NCBI GenBank assembly: GCA_024711345.1
Contig: JANJTA010000041.1
Coordinates: 62,001 to 126,000, forward strand
Reading direction: 5' to 3'
Length of the DNA: 64,000 nt
From: Rhodanobacter sp.
GTDB taxonomy: Bacteria; Pseudomonadota; Gammaproteobacteria; Xanthomonadales; Rhodanobacteraceae
The notes beneath the pieces are model-generated. The model saw only the letters and a list, made by a program, of their open reading frames with translations, did not search any database and was not told the origin of the DNA. Shown in pieces: positions 52,704 to 64,000 of this stretch. Within the stretch, counting starts at the first letter, position 1; each line of letters opens with the position of its first letter. The position numbers were made by a program, and so were the translations under genes.

Positions 52704-53639
52704 TCAGCGCGATGCCGCCGCCGGTGCCACCGGCTTGACGAAGCGCAGGGTCATCCGATCGGACTCGCCGATCGCCTGGTACTTTGCCTTGTCCTTGTCG
52801 CCCAGCGCGAGCGTGGGCGGCAGCGTCCACACGCCCTTCGGATAGTCCCTGGTGTCCTTCGGGTTGGCGTTGATCTCGCTGCTCTCCTCCAGCCGGAAGC
52901 CGGCGTCGGTGGCCAGCTTCACCACGTAGTCGGTGGGCAGATAGCCGCTCGACTTCACCGCCGCCAGCGAGGCGCCGTCGGCGGCGCGGTGGTCGACCAC
53001 GCCGAGCACGCCGCCAGGCTTGAGCACGGCGAAGAACGCCTTGAACATCGCCGGCGCGGTGCCGGCCTCAGCCCAGTTGTGCACGTTGCGGAAGGTCAGC
53101 ACCAGGTCGGCCGAACCCGGCGCGCCGAACACCGGCGAGCGCGGATCGAACGTCACGATGCGGGCGTTGCCGTAGTGCGCCGGATCGGCGGCGAATTTCT
53201 TGCGCAGGGCGCTGTCGTCGCTGCGCGCCTCGCTGTCGGCGGCCGGAAGTTTTTCCGCCGCGATGTAGTGGCCGTTGTCGTGCAGCAGTGGCGCCAGGAT
53301 CTCGGCGTACCAGCCGCCGCCGGGGGTGATCTCGATCACCGTGCGGTCCGGCCGCACGCCGAAGAACTGCAAGGTGGCCTTGGGGTGACGGTACGCGTCG
53401 CGGGCGCGGTTCGCCGCCGAGCGCCAGCTGCCGGCCAGCACCTCGTCCAGCTGCGCGGCGGTGAAGTCGCTGGCACTGGTGGGCGGCACCAGCGCGTCCG
53501 CCGGCTGGTCCGACTCCGCCGACACCGCCTGCGCCGCCTGCGCGCCGGCCGGCGCCGGCAGGCAGAGCCAGGCCGCCAACAGTGCCGCCGCGGCCAGCCG
53601 CACCATTCCCGTCCTTGCCACTCGTGTTGCGCGGTTCAT
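52704..53639 (-). CDS. Exported class I SAM-dependent methyltransferase (COG4798-type)
   Basis: 311-aa protein. A signal peptide is clear ([24 protein letters not shown], starting from Met 12 or from Met 1). The methyltransferase fold follows: [19 protein letters not shown] (SAM motif I, about residues 100-118), [20 protein letters not shown] and [18 protein letters not shown] enzyme outside the cytoplasm would lack its cofactor, so either the leader is a membrane anchor or the role differs. ATG 53639 has AAGGAGT at good spacing. Substrate unknown. Confidence 0.8.
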   Translation of the reverse strand: MNRATRVARTGMVRLAAAALLAAWLCLPAPAGAQAAQAVSAESDQPADALVPPTSASDFTAAQLDEVLAGSWRSAANRARDAYRHPKATLQFFGVRPDRTVIEITPGGGWYAEILAPLLHDNGHYIAAEKLPAADSEARSDDSALRKKFAADPAHYGNARIVTFDPRSPVFGAPGSADLVLTFRNVHNWAEAGTAPAMFKAFFAVLKPGGVLGVVDHRAADGASLAAVKSSGYLPTDYVVKLATDAGFRLEESSEINANPKDTRDYPKGVWTLPPTLALGDKDKAKYQAIGESDRMTLRFVKPVAPAAASR

Positions 53640-53715
53640 CAATGACTCCTTGGCGCGTCGGCCGTCCGAATTTGCTGCAATGTCGCGAAAAGCATGTGCA
53701 ATCCTGGTAAACGGC

Positions 53716-54378
53716 TCAGAACGGCCGCGGACAGACCGACTGCAGGCCGTCGATGTGCTCGTGCAGGTCCGGCGCGATGCCCTGCCACATCGGGTCGAGG
53801 ACGAAGTCGATGCCTTCGTAGCGGGCCAGCTTCGCGGCCGGGATGAAATCCGCATCGCCGGCAACCAGGATGATCTGGTCGACCAGCTTCTTGTAGGTCA
53901 GCGCGGCGATGTCGATGCCGATCTTCATGTCGACCTGGGTCTGGCGCATGTCCGGCTCGAAGTGCTCGTCGCGCAGGTCGTCCCAGCGCAGGCTGCCCTC
54001 GCGCAGCTGCTGGTAGGCGCTGCGCTTGAGCTGCCACTCGCCGCGCTCGGCCAGCCGGCCCAGCCGCAGCGCCATCTTGCGCTGGCGGCGCAGCTGGTCA
54101 TGCAGGTCGCGGCGGAACGCGGCGGCGCCGGTGCGACCGAAGTCGATGCTGTCGCCGCTGATCGGCTTGACGAAGCTCTTTTCCAGCGGCGGGCAGTCGT
54201 AGAAGTAGATGCGGTAGAGCTGCTCACGCGGGCGGTCGACCGCCTTGAGATGTTCCAGCGCCATGCCGAACAGGGTCTTGGCCACCGCGCGCGCATCGCC
54301 GGCGTCGCGCTCGCCGTAGACCTTGCGGTAGCGGGCAAGAAAAAAGGCGCCGTCGACGAGGATGGCGGTGCGATTCAT
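53716..54378 (-). CDS. NYN-domain (PIN-like) protein, LabA-type
   Basis: 220-aa cytoplasmic protein, possible RNase. Acidic residues of the NYN fold are in TAILVDGAFFLARYRK (Asp about 7), VDMKIGIDIAALTYKKLVDQ (about 138-157) and ILVAGDADFIPAAKLAR (about 160-176). A basic, helical middle part (about 80-125) may bind RNA. Related to LabA/DUF88. ATG 54378 matches the family start; the longer frame to 54450 lacks support. Confidence 0.85.
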   Translation of the reverse strand: MNRTAILVDGAFFLARYRKVYGERDAGDARAVAKTLFGMALEHLKAVDRPREQLYRIYFYDCPPLEKSFVKPISGDSIDFGRTGAAAFRRDLHDQLRRQRKMALRLGRLAERGEWQLKRSAYQQLREGSLRWDDLRDEHFEPDMRQTQVDMKIGIDIAALTYKKLVDQIILVAGDADFIPAAKLARYEGIDFVLDPMWQGIAPDLHEHIDGLQSVCPRPF

Positions 54379-54464
54379 GGAACGGCCTTGTGCTTGGCGT
54401 GTGCGGGCATGGAAGCGATGGACGCCGCCGGCAGCAGGGGCCGGCGGCATGCGCGCATTCTACG

Positions 54465-55643
<1,179 letters not shown>

Positions 55644-56564
55644 TCAGCCGATCGGCTTGTCGTCGGGGCGGAACGCCGACATCTGCCGACGGTAGTCCTC
55701 CGCCTCGGCCAGCAACCATTCGCGGAACAGCTGCAGGCCGCGGTGCTCCAGCGAACGCGGCGGATACACCAGCCAGTAGGCCTCCTCCACCGCCAGGTAG
55801 TTGTCGCCCAGCACTTCCAGCCGGCCGGCGTCGATCAACGACTTCGAGGTGACCATCCGCCCCAGCGCCACGCCCAGGCCTTCCAGCGCGGCGTGGCGCA
55901 AGGCGTCGAGGCTGTCGAACTGCGCCACGTAGCGCGCGGGCGGCGTGCCGCCGGTGCGGCCGAACCAGTCGCTCCAGCGCCGGGACGGACTCGGCTCGCC
56001 GAGCAGCGGCCAGCGCGACAGTTCGCGCGGGTCGGCGCCGCCCATCCGCGCGATCAACGCCGGCGCCGCCACCGGCGCAATCCACTCGCCGAACAGCCAT
56101 TCGCTGTGCAGGCCGGCCCACTCGCCGCGGCCGTAGCGCAGGGCGACGTCCACCGGCTCGCGCTCGAAATCCACCAGGGTCGAACCCGATTGCAGGCTGA
56201 GCTCCAGCTCGGGATGCGCGGCCACCAGCCGCGGCAACCGCGGCACCAGCCAGCTCGACATGATGCCCGGGCTGGCGCTGAGCGTGAGCGCGTCATGGTG
56301 GCGCGTGCGATACCCCGCCAACGCATGCTCGATGCCGTCGAAGTGCGTGCCCACCGCTTCCAGCAACACGCAACCCTCGGCGGTCAGCTTCACCCCGCGC
56401 GGGCCGCGCTCGAACAGGCGCCGCTCCAGGCGCTCTTCCAGCTGGCGCATCTGGTGGCTGAGCGCGCTGACGGTGAGGTTGGCCTGCGCCGCGGCGCGCG
56501 ACAGATTGCCCAGCCGGGCGACCAGCACGAACTGCTGCAGGAGCCCCAGCGGCACTCTTCCCAT
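55644..56564 (-). CDS. LysR-family regulator, GcvA-like
   Basis: 306-aa regulator. Helix-turn-helix in LGLLQQFVLVARLGNLSRAA with SHQMRQLEERLERRLFERG (about residues 5-55), then an effector domain with STLVDFEREPVDVALRYG, which is typical of the GcvA/AmpR group. The ATG 56564 directly abuts the inverted repeat 56565-56581, which contains its AGGAG ribosome site, so binding there should repress its own translation or transcription. Divergent from the 66-aa protein. Confidence 0.92.
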   Translation of the reverse strand: MGRVPLGLLQQFVLVARLGNLSRAAAQANLTVSALSHQMRQLEERLERRLFERGPRGVKLTAEGCVLLEAVGTHFDGIEHALAGYRTRHHDALTLSASPGIMSSWLVPRLPRLVAAHPELELSLQSGSTLVDFEREPVDVALRYGRGEWAGLHSEWLFGEWIAPVAAPALIARMGGADPRELSRWPLLGEPSPSRRWSDWFGRTGGTPPARYVAQFDSLDALRHAALEGLGVALGRMVTSKSLIDAGRLEVLGDNYLAVEEAYWLVYPPRSLEHRGLQLFREWLLAEAEDYRRQMSAFRPDDKPIG

Positions 56565-56581
56565 CTTGAATGCTCCTCAAG
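56565..56581. promoter_or_regulatory. LysR-type operator, copy 1
   Basis: CTTGA-N7-TCAAG, a 17-bp inverted repeat, directly before the LysR start codon. Confidence 0.6.
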
Positions 56582-56628
56582 TCTGGCTTGCGAATATATC
56601 GCTTTTTGGCGGCCCTTCGCTCGCGTAC

Positions 56629-56645
56629 CTTGAGCACTCCCCAAG
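56629..56645. promoter_or_regulatory. LysR-type operator, copy 2
   Basis: CTTGA-N7-CCAAG, the same pattern as copy 1 at a distance of 64 bp (about six helical turns), 30 bp before the start of the 66-aa gene. Confidence 0.55.
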
Positions 56646-56674
56646 CCCAAGACCCCCCTTCAGGAGGCTTCCCC

Positions 56675-56875
56675 ATGCACTCGCTGTGGAAAGATCTGCT
56701 GTTCCTGCACGGCCACCTGCTGCACAAGGACGACCTGGACTGGCGCCCGGAACCGGAGCCCGCGCCCGGCCCGGCCGATGGCGCCGCCGGCAACGACGCC
56801 AGCCCGACGGCCAGGACCAAGCGCGTGCTGGCCTGCTGCGCCAGCGTGTGGCCGCGGATCATGGCCCCGCGTTGA
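56675..56875 (+). CDS. Small hypothetical protein divergent from the LysR gene
   Basis: 66-aa protein opening with MHSLWKDLLFLHGHLLHKDD, then an acidic Pro/Ala-rich middle and a Cys pair near the end (LACCASVW). No known family. It has an excellent AGGAGG 7 nt before the ATG and lies right after the operator pair, so it is probably real. It may be regulated with the aldo/keto reductase 100 bp downstream. Confidence 0.6.
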   Translation: MHSLWKDLLFLHGHLLHKDDLDWRPEPEPAPGPADGAAGNDASPTARTKRVLACCASVWPRIMAPR

Positions 56876-56974
56876 GCATCGCGCGGGCTTGAATGCCGCC
56901 GATCTGCAGCCACTTGGGGGTTGGCGCGCGACCGCTCGCGCGCCCATCCCCAAGTTCGCCTCCGGAGGCATGCC

Positions 56975-57919
56975 ATGCAACCCCGCCCGCTCGGCCGTTC
57001 GCCGCTTTCCATCGCCCCGCTCGCTTTCGGCGGCAACGTGTTCGGCTGGAGCGTGGGTGAGCAGCGCGCGTTCGAGCTGCTCGACGCCTTCGTCGACGCC
57101 GGCGGCAACCTGATCGACACCGCCGACGTCTACCCCGCCTGGGTGCCCGGCAACCGCGGCGGCGAGTCCGAGACGATCATCGGCAAATGGCTCAAGCGCA
57201 GCGGCAAGCGCGAGCGGGTGGTGCTCGCCACCAAGGTGGGCAAGTGGGCGACGCAGCCGGGCCTGTCGCCGGTGAACATCCGCCAGGCGGTGGACGGCTC
57301 GCTCAGGCGCCTGCAGGTGGACTGCATCGACCTGTACCTGGCGCACCAGGACGACGCCAGCGTGCCGCTGGCCGACACCCTGGGCGCGTTCGCCCGGCTG
57401 ATCGAGGCCGGCAAGGTGCGCGCGATCGGCGCCTCCAACTTCGGCGCGGCGCGCTTCGCCGATGCGCTGGAAGCATCGCAGCGCCATGGCCTGCCGCGCT
57501 ACGAGTGCCTGCAGCCGGAATACAACCTGCTGCGCCGCGGCGGCTACGAAAAGGAGCTGGAACCGCTGGTGCGCCGCGAGAACATCGGCGTGATCAGCTA
57601 CTACGCGCTGGCCAGCGGCTTCCTCAGCGGCAAGTACCGCAGCGGTGCCGACCTGGCCAAGAGCAGCGCCCGCGGCGGCGCGGTGAAGCGGTTCCTGAAC
57701 CCGCGCGGCCTGCAGGTGCTGGCCGCGCTGGACGCGGTGGCCGCCGCGCATCACGCCACGCCGGCGCAGGTCGCGCTGGCCTGGCTGATCGCGCGTCCCG
57801 GCCTCACCGCGCCGATCGTCAGCGCCACCAGCGTGGAGCAGCTGCACGAACTGTTTGGCGCCACCTCCCTGCAGCTGAGCGACAACGAGATCGCGCAGCT
57901 CGACCTCGCCAGCGCCTGA
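56975..57919 (+). CDS. Aldo/keto reductase
   Basis: 314-aa NADPH-dependent TIM-barrel oxidoreductase. Active-site tetrad: Asp in NLIDTADVYPAW (with Tyr), Lys in VVLATKVGKW and His in DLYLAHQDD. The NADP region includes IGASNF and the ISYYALASGFLSGKYR loop. The subgroup is YajO/Tas-like. Start ATG 56975 has GGAGG 6 nt upstream; the frame is open a little farther (56921). Probable target of the nearby LysR regulator; substrate unknown. Confidence 0.93.
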   Translation: MQPRPLGRSPLSIAPLAFGGNVFGWSVGEQRAFELLDAFVDAGGNLIDTADVYPAWVPGNRGGESETIIGKWLKRSGKRERVVLATKVGKWATQPGLSPVNIRQAVDGSLRRLQVDCIDLYLAHQDDASVPLADTLGAFARLIEAGKVRAIGASNFGAARFADALEASQRHGLPRYECLQPEYNLLRRGGYEKELEPLVRRENIGVISYYALASGFLSGKYRSGADLAKSSARGGAVKRFLNPRGLQVLAALDAVAAAHHATPAQVALAWLIARPGLTAPIVSATSVEQLHELFGATSLQLSDNEIAQLDLASA

Positions 57920-57922
57920 TCC

Positions 57923-58238
57923 GTGCCCGCCCTGCAAAGCGGTTCACTCCGGCGCGCCGGCCTGGCAGCCCGCGGCCCGCAGCGCGCAGGGTGGGCACTG
58001 CCCGCCGCCCTCCATGGCCGCGCCACTAAAGCAAAGAGCCGGCGGGCGGTGCCCGCCCTACAAAGCGGCTCACTCCGGCGCGCCGACCTGGCAGCCCTCG
58101 GCCCGCAGCGCGTAGGGCGGGCACCGCCCGCCGCTCTCCATGGCCGCGCCACGTAAAGCAAGAGCCGGCGGGCCGTGCCCGCCCTACAAGGCGGTTCACT
58201 CCGGCGCGTCGACCTGGTAGCCCTCGGCCTGCAGCGCG
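57923..58238. repeat. 126-bp tandem repeat carrying REP hairpins and copies of the traB-like gene end
   Basis: Two full units (from 57923 and 58049) and a part of a third (from 58175) at an exact 126-bp period. Each unit holds the GTAGGGCGGGC-type REP arm and its reverse complement, plus 30-60 bp matching the 3' end of the downstream TraB/GumN-like gene including its stop. The third copy runs into the live gene end (58196-58238). The array fills the gap after the aldo/keto reductase. Confidence 0.85.
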
Positions 58239-59197
58239 GCGAGGTAGCCGTCCGGTTTCAGCAGTTCGTCCATCGGCAGCAGTGCGAAGGTCTGCGCGTT
58301 GGCGGCCAGCGCCTTGCGCGCGGCGGCCAGCCAGGTGGCGCGCTGCTGCGCCGGCACGTCGGCCAGGCCCAGCGCCTGCGCAAAGCCGGCGCCGGCGATC
58401 GCCGCCACGCAGGCGTCGCGGCGATCGCTGTCGGGCAGTTCGCGCAGCGCCTGCAGGTCGCCGGTGGCCCAGGCGTTGGCACGCGCGGTCATCGCCGGCA
58501 GCTCGTGCTCGACACTGTCCAGCGTGCGGATGAAGCAGGTGACGTCGCGCGGCGCCGCCTGCCGGAACGCCTTGATCGCTGCGCGCGGGTGCTCGATCAG
58601 CACGTGGTAGTCGGTCGCCAGCTCCGGCACGCCGTGGCGCTTGGCCAGCGCGTCGACGTTCGCCCGCACGCCGCCGGAGCGGCTCAGTCCGTTCGCCTTC
58701 AGCGCCCTCTTGTACAGCTCCTGCGAGGCGAACAGCGGTCGCCAGCGCTCAATGGCGCGATCGTCGCCCAGGTACTTCTGCTTCAGCGTTTGCCAGCGCG
58801 CGTACACCGGCGGCGGCAGCACCTGCTGCAAGGTGGCGCCATCGTCGTTCTTGCGCGCGCCGTAGGCCGACGGCAGCAGAAAGAGTTTTCCAAGGAAACC
58901 GACGTCGGCCTTCAGCTGCACCGAGGGCTCCAGCAGCACCTGCTGCGAGGCGGCGATGGCCTCTTCCACCTCGCGCGATTGCCACTGCATCGCACGCGGC
59001 AGCGGCGACAGCGTGCCCAGCACCCACATCACGTGGTCGCCGCGGCTCACCTTCCACAGGCCGGGCCCGGGTTGCACGCCGCTGACCACCACCGCGGGCA
59101 GTTCGGCCACCTGCGGCGGCGGCGCGACGGACGATTGCGCGAACACCGGCGACGACCCGCCCAACGCGAACAGGACAGCGAGGTGACGCAGGCGCAT
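58196..59197 (-). CDS. TraB/GumN-family exported protein
   Basis: 333-aa protein, signal peptide about 1-20 (LRHLAVLFALGGSSPVFAQ). The TraB/GumN fold shows GPGLWKVSRGDHVMWVLGTLSPLP near the start (GxxLW and LGT) and a second copy-like motif near the end. In plasmids and Xanthomonas gum clusters this family has no proven catalytic role; a metalloprotease-like activity is proposed. ATG 59197 is chosen for its signal peptide; the ORF to 59302 includes antisense sequence of a terminator. Its last codons belong to the 126-bp repeat. Confidence 0.85.
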   Translation of the reverse strand: MRLRHLAVLFALGGSSPVFAQSSVAPPPQVAELPAVVVSGVQPGPGLWKVSRGDHVMWVLGTLSPLPRAMQWQSREVEEAIAASQQVLLEPSVQLKADVGFLGKLFLLPSAYGARKNDDGATLQQVLPPPVYARWQTLKQKYLGDDRAIERWRPLFASQELYKRALKANGLSRSGGVRANVDALAKRHGVPELATDYHVLIEHPRAAIKAFRQAAPRDVTCFIRTLDSVEHELPAMTARANAWATGDLQALRELPDSDRRDACVAAIAGAGFAQALGLADVPAQQRATWLAAARKALAANAQTFALLPMDELLKPDGYLAALQAEGYQVDAPE

Positions 59198-59269
59198 GGC
59201 GGACGGCTCCGGTTTCGAAGGCCGCCATTGTCGCAGGACGAGGCTGAGCGGCAGGTGGCCGGCCGCGGC

Positions 59270-59299
59270 AAAAAAACGGGGCGCCGCGCGGCGCCCCGT
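59270..59299 (-). terminator. Intrinsic terminator of icd
   Basis: 10-bp perfect arms (59276-59285 and 59290-59299) with a GCGC loop and seven T on the minus strand, 22 bp after the icd stop. Confidence 0.85.
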
Positions 59300-59321
59300 C
59301 ACGCGGCAGCTGCCCGACGCC

Positions 59322-61760
<2,439 letters not shown>

Positions 61761-61766
61761 TCAGGT

Positions 61767-62291
61767 CTACTTCACCGTGAAATCCTTGCTGGCGACCTGC
61801 TTGCCGTCCAGCGAGATGTCCACCTTGTAGTTGCCGGCCGGGAAACCGTCGGGCTTGCTGATCATGAAGGCCGTGGTCTCCGGACCCATCGCATTGAGCG
61901 TCTTGCTGTCCTCGTGCACCACCTGGCCGTCCTGGGTGGTCCATTTCGCCGCCAGCGTGGCATTGCCGCTGCCGGTGGTGTCGACCGAGGCGTAGATGGT
62001 GTCCTTCGGCGCGAAGCTGGTGCCGCTGGCGAGGATCTTGTGGTTCGCGTCGACGGTGGAGCCCAGCTCTACCGCACCGACCGTGACGGCCGACGGCGCA
62101 CCGTTGTTCATCGCCATCGGCGCGGTGGCCGCCGGTGCAGGCGCAGGTGTCGAGGCCGGCGCGGTCGCGGCCGGCGGTGGTGCCTCGGACGGCGCCGGCG
62201 CCGCTTCGTCGTTCTTCTTGCCGCAGGCGCCCAGCACCAGCGTCGCGGCCAGCAACGCGGCAAGGATCAAGGGTTGGCGAGTCATCTTCAT
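61767..62291 (-). CDS. Lipoprotein with beta-sandwich C-terminal domain
   Basis: 174-aa probable lipoprotein: lipobox LVLGACGKK (Cys about 23), then a Pro/Ala-rich linker (about 30-60), then a beta-rich domain (about 70-174) that resembles an Ig-like fold ending in YKVDISLDGKQVASKDFTVK. Function unknown. The +2 residue is Gly, which favours the outer membrane. It follows the small LysM gene by 16 bp, so the two are probably one operon. Confidence 0.78.
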   Translation of the reverse strand: MKMTRQPLILAALLAATLVLGACGKKNDEAAPAPSEAPPPAATAPASTPAPAPAATAPMAMNNGAPSAVTVGAVELGSTVDANHKILASGTSFAPKDTIYASVDTTGSGNATLAAKWTTQDGQVVHEDSKTLNAMGPETTAFMISKPDGFPAGNYKVDISLDGKQVASKDFTVK

Positions 62292-62307
62292 GGAGGTACC
62301 TCCTGTT

Positions 62308-62604
62308 TCAGGATTTGGCGGGAATCTTCAGGACCTGGCCGACCCTGATCCGGTCCGGATCGGAAAGCTGGTCGCGGTTGGCGTCGAAGACCGCCTTCCA
62401 TGCATTCGCGTCGCCGTAGAAGTGTTTCGCGATCTTCGTCAGGTTGTCGCCCGCCACCACGGTATAGGTGGCAGGCCGGTCGGCGGTGGAACCGACCTCG
62501 GCCCGCACGTTGCTGAAATCCGCCTTGGATGGCGCATCCGGCGCAGTGGATTTCACCCCGCCCTGCACATTGGAAAAGTCCGCCTTGCGGGTCTCGTTGC
62601 CCAT
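62308..62604 (-). CDS. Small LysM-domain protein with repeated KADFSNV motif
   Basis: 98 aa. KADFSNVQGGVKST and KADFSNVRAEVGST are two copies of a 14-residue motif (about 7-20 and 27-40), followed by one LysM domain (about 46-96; YTVVAGDNLTKIAKHFYGD, then VGQVLKIP). No signal peptide, unlike most LysM proteins; the fold resembles the C-terminal part of YgaU/Kbp. Upstream of the lipoprotein gene. Confidence 0.8.
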   Translation of the reverse strand: MGNETRKADFSNVQGGVKSTAPDAPSKADFSNVRAEVGSTADRPATYTVVAGDNLTKIAKHFYGDANAWKAVFDANRDQLSDPDRIRVGQVLKIPAKS

Positions 62605-62805
62605 CGCACGCAGCTCCGTCCGGAACAGGAGTCCGTGATAACCGCCTCGCGGTTAACGGGTTGTGAGTTCGTTGGCGGGTCGTTCAGGCAATTCGGTAAC
62701 CTTGCAAACCGACATTCATCGGCCAGGCAAATTGTGTGCATCATGTGCAGAAAAAGCCGACCAGGGGCTAGCCCAGCCTAAGGTCCGGCGCGACTTCGGC
62801 GCTGA

Positions 62806-64000
62806 TTACCTTGTGGCAGTCAGGTCAGCCAGAAATTCCGATACGGGTTCCACCCCCGAAACCATGAGCTGGTCGCGGGCGCGGGTGCAGGCGACGTAGA
62901 GCAGGTGGCGTTCCGTGTTGTAGACCTCTTCGAGGTCGGCATCGTCGGTGACCGACTCGATGCGCTGCTGCAGCGGAACCACTTCGTCGTCGCAGGCCAT
63001 CACGGCCACGGCGCGGAATTCCAGGCCCTTGGCCAGGTGCATCGTGCAGAGGGAAACGTGGCCGGGCGTGGTCTGGGTATGGTCGTCCAGCACCTTGAAC
63101 GGCAGCCCCGCACTCGCCAAGGCCGCGCGGGCGCGGTCCAGTTCGGCGGGCGAGCGCACGAACACGCCCAGTTCCTGCGGCGCGATCCCGTCCTCGATGC
63201 GCTGGCGTAGCCAATCGGCGACGGCGGCGGACTCAAAATCCGCCGAAGGGAACGAGCCGACCGTGGGCGCAGGGCCGTTGAATACCGAGACCGTGCCGCG
63301 GCGCTCCTCGACGTTGCCGTCCACGTCGGACACTTCCGGTGCCAGCAGGCGGTCGGCCTGCATGCGGATCTGGTGCGAGGTGCGGTAGTTGATGTGCAGC
63401 GTGCGCGAGCGACCGCGGATGTCCACGCCCAGCGACTTCCACGAAAACGGCTGCTGGAAGATGCGCTGGCCCAGGTCGCCAGCGAAGAACAGTGCATTCG
63501 GTCGACCAGCACCTAGCGCCGCCAGGAACTTTAGCTGTGCCACGTTGATGTCCTGCGCCTCGTCGATCACCGCGAAATCGAACGGCGGATGGCGGCGACC
63601 GGGCAACTCGTCCGCCAGCCGTCCGAACATGCCGGCATGGGTCGTCCAGCCACGCCGCTGCAGTTCGGCGCGAACGGTTTGATATATCGACCAGAGCAGC
63701 GCGCGACGCGCCTCCGGCAGCCGCGTCTTGCGACCCAGTCGCTGCACGTCGCGGTAGCTTTCCCAACTGTCCAGTTGCCAGCCGTCGACCACATCCTGCC
63801 ATTCCGACAGCAGGAACGAGGCGCTGAACCGGTGCTCGGGGTGCGCCGCAGACGCCGCGTCCAGCAGGCCGCGGATTTCTTCAGTGCTGGCAAGGCGGGG
63901 CCGACCGAACTGCAGTTCGTACAGCCGTTCGCCGATGGCATTCATGGCGTGGACTTCGATGCGTTCGCCCAGCATCGGCGTGTTGCTGATCAGGCGGCGC
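62806..64000 (-). CDS. UvrD/Rep-type superfamily I helicase (5' end beyond the window)
   Basis: At least 398 residues of the C-terminal part. The frame is still open at the right edge (an internal ATG at 63975 is not a credible start). DEAQDINVAQLKFLAALG (motif II), GDLGQRIFQQPFSW, HINYRTSHQIR (motif IV), LCTMHLAKGLEFRAVAVMAC (motif V) and ERHLLYVACTRARDQLMVSG (motif VI) are the UvrD series. Subgroup is the stand-alone helicases of ~600-700 aa found in bacterial accessory regions; it is neither UvrD nor RecB in neighbourhood. Role unknown. Confidence 0.85.
   Translation of the reverse strand, partial: RRLISNTPMLGERIEVHAMNAIGERLYELQFGRPRLASTEEIRGLLDAASAAHPEHRFSASFLLSEWQDVVDGWQLDSWESYRDVQRLGRKTRLPEARRALLWSIYQTVRAELQRRGWTTHAGMFGRLADELPGRRHPPFDFAVIDEAQDINVAQLKFLAALGAGRPNALFFAGDLGQRIFQQPFSWKSLGVDIRGRSRTLHINYRTSHQIRMQADRLLAPEVSDVDGNVEERRGTVSVFNGPAPTVGSFPSADFESAAVADWLRQRIEDGIAPQELGVFVRSPAELDRARAALASAGLPFKVLDDHTQTTPGHVSLCTMHLAKGLEFRAVAVMACDDEVVPLQQRIESVTDDADLEEVYNTERHLLYVACTRARDQLMVSGVEPVSEFLADLTATR

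Noticed and set aside
57923-58238. CRISPR-like periodic repeat
   Set aside because: The 126-bp units are contiguous without spacers and carry REP hairpins and gene-end sequence; no cas gene is present.

Overview
The window is GC-rich, densely coded gammaproteobacterial chromosome, most like the Rhodanobacteraceae/Xanthomonadaceae (Rhodanobacter or Dyella type). The main reasons are a complete type II secretion operon in the Xanthomonas xps order E-F-G-H-I-J-K-L-M-N-D, a LysM-dprA block divergent from def-fmt-rsmB, a monomeric NADP-isocitrate dehydrogenase, and REP-like repeats of the type common in this order. No tRNA, rRNA, CRISPR array, integrase or transposase was seen. The placement is inferred from gene content and order, not from a database search.

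Layout. 1-5.1 kb: dprA (cut by the left edge) and a LysM protein on the minus strand, divergent from def-fmt-rsmB. 5.1-6.0 kb: a CtlX/arginine-deiminase-like hydrolase. 6.1-17.3 kb: a surface-glycan (LPS core) cluster with two ArnT-like lipid-linked sugar transferases, an O-antigen ligase-like protein, one GT4 and three GT2 glycosyltransferases, a UDP-glucuronate decarboxylase making UDP-xylose, a CDP-glycerol glycerophosphotransferase-like protein and a small TPR protein. 17.4-21.9 kb: an orphan OmpR-type regulator, a small stress-type protein with a duplicated motif, folK-folB, dbpA and a secreted glutaminyl cyclase.

21.9-27.6 kb: a minus-strand mtrA-mtrB-dihaem cytochrome c set with a divergent LysR regulator. 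It looks like an outer-membrane porin-cytochrome electron conduit without the cell-surface MtrC/OmcA cytochrome, as in Mto/Pio iron-oxidation systems. 27.6-28.9 kb: a flavoprotein of the HI0933 family. 29.5-34.6 kb: two paralogous secreted proteins of uncertain family flanking an M28 peptidase. The paralogues share promoter and leader sequence. 34.8-40.2 kb: a CHASE-PAS-GGDEF-EAL protein and hrpB, which carries an in-frame repeat insertion. 40.3-50.9 kb: the eleven-gene T2SS operon, which could export the nearby secreted enzymes.

51-64 kb: housekeeping and mixed genes: tatD, rluE-like, a signal-peptide-bearing methyltransferase, an NYN protein, glutathione-dependent formaldehyde dehydrogenase, a LysR gene with paired operators beside a 66-aa protein and an aldo/keto reductase, a TraB/GumN protein whose 3' end lies in a 126-bp tandem array, icd, a lipoprotein, a small LysM protein, and a UvrD-type helicase cut by the right edge.
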